Assembly (NCBI RefSeq): GCF_021155765.1
Contig: NC_060110.1
Location: 14,344,001-14,408,000, forward strand
Source of the DNA: Diprion similis
Lineage: Eukaryota; Arthropoda; Insecta; Hymenoptera; Diprionidae
Length of the DNA stretch: 64,000 bases
Reading direction: 5' to 3'
Position 1 is the first letter of the stretch. Each line of letters opens with the position of its first letter. The notes under the pieces were generated by a model. That model was not told the DNA's origin. It saw nothing but the letters and a program-made list of their open reading frames with translations, and ran no database searches. The translations under genes and the position numbers were made by a program. Of this stretch, positions 53,201 through 64,000 are shown in pieces.

Positions 53201-56200
53201 TTTTCTCGATTTTCGGAGCCGAAAATTTTGCGTCTCCGAATCGATTAGTATGACCCTTTCTAGAGTAATTCGGCCTCCAGGAACTCAAAAAACACACGAA
53301 AAAGAGCGTAGGACCAACAGCAGAGAAATGACGACGAAAATCTGCAGTTTTTCGGCTGTAACTTTTTAGGCGCTGCTCGCAGCGTATTGGGACTGCGCTC
53401 AATCGATTTCTCTCGCAAAATTACGTCGGAATACTGCCCTAATGAATTAATTGCAGCCTTTTTCAAAATCGTCGAAATTTTCGACAAAAATCCAAAGGGG
53501 TTAGCCTTAGTTTTTTCTCGATTTTCGGAGTCGAAAATTTTGCGTCTCCGAATCGATTAGTATGACCCTTTCCAGAGTAATTCGACCACCAGGAACTCAA
53601 AAAACACATGAAAACGAGCGTAGGACCAACAGCAGAGAAATGACGAAGAAAATCTGCAGTTTTTCGGCTGTAACTTTTCAGGCGCTGCTCGCAGCGTATT
53701 GGGACTGCGCTCAATCGATTTCTCTCGCAAAATTACGTCGGAATAGTGCCCTAAGAAATCAATTGCAGCCTTTTTTGTGATCGTCGAAATTTTCGACAAA
53801 AATCCAAAGGGGTTAGCCTTAGTTTTTTCTCGATTTTCGGAGCCGAAAATTTTGCGTCCCCGAATCGATAGGTATGACCCTTTCCAGAGTATTTCGGCTA
53901 CCAGGAACTCAAAAAACACATGAAAAAGAGCGTAGGACCAACAGCAGAGAAATGACGACGAAAATCTGCAGTTTTTCGGCTGTAACTTTTCAGGCGCTGC
54001 TCGCAGCGTATTGGGACTGCGCTCAAACGATTTCTCTCGCAAAATTACGTCGGAATAGTGCCCTAATAAATTAATTGCAGCCTTTTTTAAAATCGTCGAA
54101 ATTTTCGACAAAAATCCAAAGGGGTTAGCCTTAGTTTTTCCTCGATTTTCGGAGTCGAAAATTTTGCGTCTTCGAATCGATTAGTATGACCCTTTCTAGA
54201 GTAATTCGACCACCAGGAACTCAAAAAACACCTGGAAAAGAGCGTAGGACCAACAGCAGAGAAATGACGACGAAAATCTGCAGTTTTTCGGCTGTCACTT
54301 CTTAGGCGCTGCTCGCAGCGTATTGGGACTGCGCTCAATCGATTTCTCTCGCAAAATTACGTCGGAATAGTGCCCTAAGAAATCGATTGCAGCCTTTTTT
54401 AAAATCGTCGAAATTTTCGACAAAAATCCAAAGGGGTTAGCGTTAGTTTTTCCTCGATTTTCGGAGTCGAAAATTTTGCGTCTCCGAATCGATTAGTATG
54501 ACCCTTTCTAGAGTAATTCGACCACCAGGAACTCAAAAAACACATGAAAAAGAGCGTGGGACCAACAGCAGAGGAATGACGACGAAAATCTGCAGTTTTT
54601 TGGCTGTAACTTTTCAGGCGCTGCTCGCAGCGTATTGGGACTGCGCTCAATCGATTTCTCTCGCAAAATTACGTCGGAATAGTGCCCTAAGAAATCAATT
54701 CCAGCCTTTTTCGTAATCGTCGAAATTTTCGACAAAAATCCAAAGGGGTTAGCCTTAGTTTTTTCTCGATTTTCGGAGCCGAAAATTTTGCGTCTCCGAA
54801 TCGATTAGTATGACCCTTTCTAGAGTAATTCGGCCACCAGGAACTCAAAAAACACACGAAAAAGAGCGTAGGACCAACAGCAGAGAAATGACGACGAAAA
54901 TCTGCAGTTTTTCGGCTGTAACTTTTCAGGCGCTGCTCGCAGCGTATTGGGACTGCGCTCAATCGATTTCTCCCGCAAAATTACGTCGGAATAGTGCCCT
55001 AATAAATTAATTGCAGCCTTTTTTAAAATCGTCGGAATTTTCGACAAAAATCCAAAGGGGTTAGCCTTAGTTTTTTCTCGATTTTCGGAGCCGAAAATTT
55101 TGCGTTTCCGAATCGATTAGTATGACCCTTTCTAGAGTAATTCGGCCACCAGGAACTCAAAAAACACATGAAAAAGAGCGTGGGACCAACAGCAGAGGAA
55201 TGACGACGAAAATCTGCAGTTTTTCGGCTGTAACTTTTCAGGCGCTGCTCGCAGCGTATTGGGACTGCGCTCAATCGATTTCTCTCGCAAAATTACGTCG
55301 GAATAGTGCCCTAAGAAATCAATTCCAGCCTTTTTCGTAATCGTCGAAATTTTCGACAAAAATCCAAAGGGGTTAGCCTTAGTTTTTTCTCGATTTTCGG
55401 AGCCGAAAATTTTGCGTCTTCGAATCGATTAGTATGACCCTTTCTAGAGTAATTCGACCACCACGAACTCAAAAAACACCTGGAAAAGAGCGTAGGACCA
55501 ACAGCAGAGAAATGACGACGAAAATCTGTGGTTTTTCGGCTGTAACTTTTCAGGCGCTGCTCGCAGCGTATTGGGACTGCGCTCAATCGATTTCTCTCGC
55601 AAAATTACGTCGGAATACTGCACTAATGAATTATTTGCAGCCTTTTTCAAAATCGTCGAAATTTTCGACAAAAATCCAGAGGGGTTAGCCTTAGTTTTTT
55701 CTCGATTTTCGGAGTCGAAAATATTGCGTCCCCGAATCGATAGGTATGACCCTTTCTGGAGTAATTCGGCCACCAGGAACTCAAAAAACACATGAAAAAA
55801 AGCGTAGGACCAACAGCAGAGAAATGACGACGAAAATCTGCAGTTTTTCGGCTGTAACTTTTCAGGCGCTGCTCGCAGCGTATTGGGACTGCGCTCAAAC
55901 GATTTCTCACGCAAAATTACGTCGGAATAGTGCCCTAATAAATTAATTGCAGCCTTTTTTAAAATCGTCGAAATTTCCGACAAAAATCCTAAGGGGTTAG
56001 CCTTAGTTTTTTCTCGATTTTCGGAGCCGAAAATTTTGCGTCTCCGATTCGATTAGTATGACCCTTTCTAGAGTAATTCGGCCACCAGGAACTCAAAAAA
56101 CACATGAAAAAGAGCGTGGGACCAACAGCAGAGGAATGACGACGAAAATCTGCAGTTTTTCGGCTGTAACTTTTCAGGCGCTGCTCGCAGCGTATTGGGA

Positions 56201-56400
56201 CTGCGCTCAATCGATTTCTCTCGCAAAATTACGTCGGAATAGTGCCCTAAGAAATCAATTCCAGCCTTTTCCGTAATTGTCGAAATTTTCGACAAAAATC
56301 CAAAGGGGTTAGCCTTAGTTTTTTCTCGATTTTCGGAGCCGAAAATTTTGCGTCTCCGAATCGATTAGTATGACCCTTTTTAGAGTAATTCGGCCACCAG
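44202..56400 (+). repeat. About 12-monomer block repeated at an 8,424-bp offset
   Basis: Monomers from about 44202 to 47950 recur in the same order at about 52626 to 56400, 27 periods later. Shared rare markers include CTCGCGAAATTACG, the GAAAACGAGCG type and the TTCGGCTACC type. Private differences such as TGACGAAGAAAATC at about 53642 distinguish the copies. A more diverged relative begins at about 22362 (69 periods before 43890). The right copy ends in a chimeric monomer at about 56370-56581. Confidence 0.75.
49194..52313 (+). repeat. Local 5-monomer (1,560-bp) higher-order unit
   Basis: Monomers from 49194 and from 50754 begin near-identical runs carrying CGCTAAAACG, AAAATTTCGTCGG, AATTGTCGAAATCTTCG and TAACTTCTCAGG. 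The same run appears at 26730, 56370 (partly) and 57930, so this unit has spread to several places in the array at offsets that are whole numbers of monomers. Confidence 0.7.
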
Positions 56401-59400
56401 GAACTCAAAAAACACATGAAAAAGAGCGTAGGACCAACAGCAGAGAAATGACGACGAAAATCTGCAGTTTTTCGGCTGTAACTTTTCAGGCGCTGCTCGC
56501 AGCGTATTGGGACTGCGCTAAAACGATTTCTCTCGCAAAATTTCGTCGGAATAGTGCCCTAATAAATTAATTGCAGCCTTTCTTAAAATTGTCGAAATCT
56601 TCGACAAAAATCCAAAGGGGTTAGCCTTAGTTTCTTCTCGATTTTCGGAGTCGAAAATTTTGCGTCTCCGAATCGATTAGTATGACCCTTTCTAGAGTAA
56701 TTCGGCCACCAGGAACTCAAAAAACACATGAAAAAGAGCGTAGGACCAACAGCAGAGAAATGACGACGAAAATCTGCAGTTTTTCGGCTGTAACTTCTCA
56801 GGCGCTGCTCGCAGCGTATTGGGACTGCGCTCAATCGATTTCTCTCGCAAAATTACGTCGGAATACTGCACTAATGAATTAATTGCAGCCTTTTTCAAAA
56901 TCGTCGAAATTTTCGACAAAAATCCAAAGGGGTTAGCCTTAGTTTTTTCTCGATTTTCGGAGTCGAAAATTTTGCGTCCCCGAATCGATAGGTATGACCC
57001 TTTCTAGAGTAATTCGGCCTCCAGGAACTCAAAAAACACACGAAAAAGAGCGTAGGACCAACAGCAGAGAAATGACGACGAAAATCTGCAGTTTTTCGGC
57101 TGTAACTTTTCAGGCGCTGCTCGCAGCGTATTGGGACTGCGCTCAATCGATTTCTCTCGCAAAATTACGTCGGAATAGTGCCCTAAGAAATCAATTCCAG
57201 CCTTTTCCGTAATTGTCGAAATTTTCGACAAAAATCCAAAGGGGTTAGCCTTAGTTTTTTCTCGATTTTCGGAGCCGAAAATTTTGCGTCTCCGAATCGA
57301 TTAGTATGACCCTTTTTAGAGTAATTCGGCCACCAGGAACTCAAAAAACACATGAAAAAGAGCGTAGGACCAACAGCAGAGAAATGACGACGGAAATCTG
57401 CAGTTTTTCGGCTGTAACTTTTCAGGCGCTGCTCGCAGCGTATTGGGACTGCGCTCAAACGATTTCTCTCGCAAAATTACGTCGGAATAGTGCCCTAATA
57501 AATTAATTGCAGCCTTTTTTAAAATCGTCGAAATTTTCGACAAAAATCCAAAGGGGTTAGCCTTAGTTTTTCCTCGATTTTCGGAGTCGAAAATTTTGCG
57601 TCTCCGAATCGATTAGTATGACCCTTTTCAGAGTAATTCGACCACCAGGAACTCAAAAAACACATGAAAAAGAGCGTAGGACCAACAGCAGAGAAATGAC
57701 GACGAAAATCTGCAGTTTTTCGGCTGTAACTTTTCAGGCGCTGCTCGCAGCGTATTGGGACTGCGCTCAATCGATTTCTCTCGCAAAATTACGTCGGAAT
57801 AGTGCCCTAGGAAATCAATTGCAGCCTTTCTTAAAATCGTCGAAATTTTCGACAAAAATCCAAAGGGGTTAGCCTTAGTTTTTCCTCGATTTTCGGAGTC
57901 GAAAATTTTGCGTCTCCGAATCGATTAGTATGACCCTTTCCAGAGTAATTCGACCACCAGGAACTCAAAAAACACCTGGAAAAGAGCGTAGGACCAACAG
58001 CAGAGAAATGACGACGAAAATCTGCAGTTTTTCGGCTGTAACTTTTCAGGCGCTGCTCGCAGCGTATTGGGACTGCGCTAAAACGATTTCTCTCGCAAAA
58101 TTTCGTCGGAATAGTGCCCTAATAAATTAATTGCAGCCTTTCTTAAAATTGTCGAAATCTTCGACAAAAATCCAAAGGGGTTAGCCTTAGTTTCTTCTCG
58201 ATTTTCGGAGTCGAAAATTTTGCGTCTCCGAATCGATTAGTATGACCCTTTCTAGAGTAATTCGGCCACCAGGAACTCAAAAAACACATGAAAAAGAGCG
58301 TAGGACCAACAGCAGAGAAATGACGACGAAAATCTGCAGTTTTTCGGCTGTAACTTCTCAGGCGCTGCTCGCAGCGTATTGGGACTGCGCTCAATCGATT
58401 TCTCTCGCAAAATTACGTCGGAATACTGCACTAATGAATTAATTGCAGCCTTTTTCAAAATCGTCGAAATTTTCGACAAAAATCCAAAGGGGTTAGCCTT
58501 AGTTTTTTCTCGATTTTCGGAGTCGAAAATTTTGCGTCCCCGAATCGATAGGTATGACCCTTTCTAGAGTAATTCGGCCTCCAGGAACTCAAAAAACACA
58601 CGAAAAAGAGCGTAGGACCAACAGCAGAGAAATGACGACGAAAATCTGCAGTTTTTCGGCTGTAACTTTTCAGGCGCTGCTCGCAGCGTATTGGGACTGC
58701 GCTCAATCGATTTCTCTCGCAAAATTACGTCGGAATAGTGCCCTAAGAAATCAATTGCAGCCTTTTTTAAAATCGTCGAAATTTTCGACAAAAATCCAAA
58801 GGGGTTAGCCTTAGTTTTTTCTCGATTTTCGGAGCCGAAAATTTTGCGTCTCCGAATCGATTAGTATGACCCTTTCTAGAGTAATTCGGCCACCAGGAAC
58901 TCAAAAAACACATGAAAAAGAGCGTAGGACCAACAGCAGAGAAATGACGACGAAAATCTGCAGTTTTTCGGCCGTAACTTTTCAGGCGCTGCTCGCAGCG
59001 TATTGGGACTGCGCTCAATCGATTTATCTCGCAAAATTACGTCGGAATAGTGCCCTAAGAAATTAATTGCAGCCTTTTCTAAAATCGTCGAAATTTTCGA
59101 CAAAAATCCAAAGGGGTTAGCCTTAGTTTTTCCTCGATTTTCGGAGTCGAAAATTTTGCGTCTCCGAATCGATTAGTATGACCCTTTCCAGAGTAATTCG
59201 ACCACCAGGAACTCAAAAAACACATGAAAAAGAGCGTGGGACCAACAGCAGAGGAATGACGACGAAAATCTGCAGTTTTTCGGCTGTAACTTTTCAGGCG
59301 CTGCTCGCAGCGTATTGGGACTGCGCTCAATCGATTTCTCTCGCAAAATTACGTCGGAATAGTGCCCTAAGAAATCAATTCCAGCCTTTTTCGTAATTGT

Positions 59401-60616
59401 CGAAATTTTCGACAAAAATCCAAAGGGGTTAGCCTTAGTTTTTTCTCGATTTTCGGAGCCGAAAATTTTGCGTCTCCGAATCGATTAGTATGACCCTTTC
59501 TAGAGTAATTCGGCCACCAGGAACTCAAAAAACACATGAAAAAGAGCGTAGGACCAACAGCAGAGAAATGACGACGAAAATCTGCAGTTTTTCGGCTGTA
59601 ACTTTTCAGGCGCTGCTCGCAGCGTATTGGGACTGCGCTCAATCGATTTCTCTCGCAAAATTACGTCGGAATAGTGCCCTAAGAAATCAATTGCAGCCTT
59701 TTCTAAAATCGTCGAAATTTTCGACAAAAATCCAAAGGGGTTAGCCTTAGTTTCTTCTCGATTTTCGGAGTCGAAAATTTTGCGTCTCCGAATCGATTAG
59801 TATGACCCTTTTCAGAGTAATTCGACCACCAGGAACTCAAAAAACACATGAAAAAGAGCGTAGGACCAACAGCAGAGAAATGACGACGAAAATCTGCAGT
59901 TTTTCGGCTGTAACTTTTCAGGCGCTGCTCGCAGCGTATTGGGACTGCGCTCAATCGATTTCTCTCGCAAAATTACGTCGAAATAGTGCCCTAGGAAATC
60001 AATTGCAGCCTTTTTTAAAATCGTCGAAATTTTTGACAAAAATCCAAAGGGGTTAGCCTTAGTTTTTCCTCGATTTTCGGAGTCGAAAATTTTGCGTCTT
60101 CGAATCGATTAGTATGACCCTTTCTAGAGTAATTCGACCACCAGGAACTCAAAAAACACCTGGAAAAGAGCGTAGGACCAACAGCAGAGAAATGACGACG
60201 AAAATCTGCAGTTTTTCGGCTGTAACTTTTCAGGCGCTGCTCGCAGCGTATTGGGACTGCGCTCAATCGATTTCTCTTGCAAAATTACGTCGGAATAGTG
60301 CCCTAAGAAATCAATTGCAGCCTTTTTGGTAATCGTCGAAATTTTTGACAAAAATCCAAAGGGGTTAGCCTTAGTTTTTTCTCGATTTTCGGAGCCAAAA
60401 ATTTTGCGTCTCCAAATCGATTAGTATGACCCTTTCTAGAGTAATTCGACCACCAGGAACTCAAAAAACACATGAAAAAGAGCGTAGGACCAACAGCAGA
60501 GAACTGACGACGAAAATCTGCAGTTTTTCGGCTGTAACTTTTCAGGCGCTGCTCGCAGCGTATTGGGACTGCGCTTAATCGATTTCTCCCGCAAAATTAC
60601 GTCGGAATAGTGCCCT

Positions 60617-60900
60617 CAAAAATTATGTGCTTTACTTTTCAAAGTTGTCGAAATTCTCACAAGAAATGCAAAGGGGTTAGCCTTGCCTTTCTTTTGACCG
60701 AAAAATTTTCCATCTTAGAATCGAATAGTATGAGTTTTTCCCAACTAACCGGAGCCCCAGGAATGAAGAAAACGCAACAAAAAGTCCGTAGGAACATCGG
60801 CAGAGAAATTGCGAACAATAGACCAGCAGCTCGAAAATCACGAAACGAACATTTTGTTTTCTGGCTGTAACTCTCGATCCGTTGCGAGTAGCGAGTAATA
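60617..60900 (+). repeat. Diverged right-edge satellite monomer
   Basis: The monomer is recognisable in order but heavily substituted and with small gaps: AAGTTGTCGAAATTCTCAC, GCAAAGGGGTTAGCCTTG, TTAGAATCGAATAGTATGAG, CCCCAGGAATGAAG, CGTAGGAACATCGGCAGAGAAAT and TGGCTGTAACTCTCGATCCG. Faint similarity (TTTTCGCAAAACTAC) continues to about 61000. The abrupt change from near-identical to strongly diverged marks the end of the homogenised array. Confidence 0.85.
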
Positions 60901-62359
60901 AATATCCCTCGTTCTTCCTTGCTCAGAAATTTTCGACCGCGCGTAATTGTTTTTTTTTCGCAAAACTACAGTGATTTAAGGAGTCGTCGAGTTTGTTAGT
61001 CGATACACACAATTCTAAACTGACAACTTTCATCGGAACATAATCACACTATTCTCGGAGCCCAGCTATTCAGACCAATTGTGAGCAAAACTACTTGTTG
61101 GATGCATTGCAATTTGATTTTGCAGTTATTTGGCAACTGAAATTCAGATCGTCATATTGTACCAACACCGGCTAAATCTATCTTCATCGTAAAAGCTTAA
61201 AAATGTAATGCGTCTCTTGAATGTATTTTTTAATGCATGAAACTCAGATTATCGAAAACGTGGAAATTCTACGTTACAGAAATGTCGGATCAGGAAGGCC
61301 AGTTGTATAAAGGGGATATTTAATTGAAACTCCAAATTAATATGACTATCGTTTAGGAAGTCAATTATCTGCATTACCCCGGGTTTCGACTGGACCATTC
61401 TGTGTGAATTTCTACGCAATGCGTGCAAATCATATAACGACAGAAGTACTGAAATACGACTACTATTACCACATAACACGAAGGGTATAAATGCTCATTT
61501 GGTTATGCGTTTATTCGATAACAATCGGTATATTCTTGTTCTCGTTTCTCACACGTTCACTACAAAAAATATAAATGCACCGCCAGCTGTATAGGCTGAT
61601 TCACATTTTGTAACTGTAATTGGACTTAAAGTTATCAAAACCGAATGCAGAGATGCAGAACATGGAACATGTTGAGCTGCAACATAAGTATGAACTGGTA
61701 CTTTAACACATAGAAAAGAAAATGAATACATCACATCAAGTCACATAATGATGATACGTAAATGATTCGTAAAAATTATACCACGTCTACCTAGCGAATT
61801 TGATATTTTTCCATAATAAAAGCAATTTTTATTACGAAGAAACTTTTTACACGAAGCAAATTTCACTGAGGAGCTATCTTACATTTCCCAAATGTGATAA
61901 GTAGATATTATCCACGTTTGATTGTTTTCTTAAATATCAGTTTATAGTAGAACTTCACTTTTATCAACAAAATATATAAATAAAACGTCAATATCACCAA
62001 ACGAGAATGTTTTCGAAAAAGTCCAGTTATTTATTCAAAAACTAAGGTAGAAGTGCTTTAGTAACTGTCAGATTTCACCATTCAGATCCGCGGTTGCTAC
62101 ACATATATACAATATAGCTAAAAGATAATCCTACATTCTGTGTAAGTTATAGCGGTACGTTAAAACGATGAAGTATTATTCAAAATTTAAGAATCAATTT
62201 GAATTACGCTTTTAGAGCCAAGTAAATGTAACGAGTCTGCTCGTGTGTGTAACATAACTTATAAATGAACCTAATATGACATGGCTATATGCGACATATT
62301 TTAAAACGAGCAGTATAAGACAATCCCAATTTGGGTTTCAAAGTTTGAGGTCTTAATTG
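60901..62359. other. Region between satellite and HP1 gene
   Basis: AT-rich sequence. The first about 100 bp is a faint satellite tail, and the last several hundred bp is probably the HP1 3' UTR. Small frames at 61249-61479 and 61549-61734 (- strand) have no recognisable features and are treated as chance. Confidence 0.55.
62030..62035 (-). terminator. Candidate polyadenylation signal for HP1 gene
   Basis: An AATAAA on the - strand about 325 nt past the HP1 stop codon is a plausible end of its 3' UTR. Other A/T-rich hexamers nearby mean the choice is not certain. Confidence 0.3.

Positions 62360-64000
<1,641 letters not shown>

Larger units (their letters stand above)
14106..60616 (+). repeat. 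312-bp satellite DNA array, about 149 head-to-tail monomers
   Basis: A single monomer type repeats in one orientation for about 46.5 kb. The landmark ATGACCCTTTC occurs at 14250 + 312n, and is still in phase at 60426, exactly 148 periods later. All intermediate copies checked lie on the same grid, so there is no net insertion or deletion. No transposon insertion interrupts it. Copies differ by point substitutions at recurrent sites, for example GAGCC/GAGTC, CACATGAAAAAG/CACCTGGAAAAG, CTCAATCG/CTCAAACG and TAGTGCCCTAAG/TACTGCCCTAAT, which serve as haplotype markers. By hand count there are about 23 CpG per monomer, clearly more CpG- and GC-rich than the flanks. Because 312 is divisible by three, overlapping short frames of 62-184 codons recur on both strands; these are properties of the repeat. 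The array resembles pericentromeric or centromeric satellite DNA, but location on the chromosome cannot be told here. Confidence 0.99.

Noticed and set aside
14127..60351. Hundreds of 62-91 codon frames on both strands
   Set aside because: They repeat every 312 bp, overlap each other on opposite strands, match no family I know and are explained by a monomer length divisible by three with few stops. They are satellite sequence, not a gene family.
14106..60616. CRISPR-like or other spaced-repeat array
   Set aside because: The entire 312-bp unit is repeated with no variable spacers, and the genes on either side are eukaryotic.
14106..60616. Ribosomal DNA, telomeric repeat or tandem transposon remnants
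   Set aside because: No rRNA-like sequence, no TTAGG runs, and no terminal repeats, target-site duplications or transposase/reverse-transcriptase frames are visible in the monomer.
14106..60616. CENP-B box
   Set aside because: No match to the mammalian CENP-B box core was seen in the consensus, so a centromeric role rests only on array form and dyads.
60610..60870. 86-codon frame on the + strand
   Set aside because: Coincides with the diverged right-edge satellite monomer.

Overview
The window looks like insect chromosomal DNA, tentatively a hymenopteran. Its genes are AT-rich and split by short GT-AG introns, and all four encode conserved animal proteins. Species was not determined. No bacterial, viral or intact transposon gene is visible. 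All exon maps below were made by hand from reading frame, splice-site sequence and family similarity, so individual junctions could be off by a few bases.

Left flank (1-13.2 kb). About 2.9 kb of AT-rich DNA holds a roughly 200-bp (AT)n tract and a run of 20 G. It is followed by an anoctamin/TMEM16 gene on the + strand (recovered coding exons 2869-7087). This gene converges on a mitochondrial NADPH:adrenodoxin oxidoreductase gene (dare/FDXR, - strand, 7591-9465). Next comes the mRNA cap-2 ribose 2'-O-methyltransferase CMTR2 (- strand, 10097-12490).

Satellite (about 13.2-61.0 kb). Nearly three quarters of the window is one head-to-tail array of a 312-bp monomer. There are about 149 near-identical copies from about 14106 to 60616, with more diverged monomers at both edges and an isolated relic at 13180-13435. 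The repeat landmark keeps an exact 312-bp register from 14250 to 60426 (148 periods, no net indel). Monomer variants are arranged in higher-order repeats. The clearest is a 22-monomer (6,864-bp) block present twice in tandem at about 28.0-41.8 kb, with an older relative at about 16.1-22.4 kb. Inside each is a duplicated 3-monomer (936-bp) unit. A further block of roughly 12 monomers recurs at an 8,424-bp offset, and some monomers are visibly chimeric. Each monomer has three short dyad symmetries. The many short ORFs in the array come from the repeat and are not annotated as genes.

Right flank (61-64 kb). After about 1.4 kb without a recognised gene lies an HP1-family chromodomain/chromoshadow gene (- strand, 62360-63175, HP1b/CBX1-like), with a probable 5'-UTR intron running towards the end of the window. 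The four genes have unrelated housekeeping or signalling roles and form no operon. The notable juxtaposition is a heterochromatin-protein gene about 1.7 kb from a large satellite array of the kind such proteins package.
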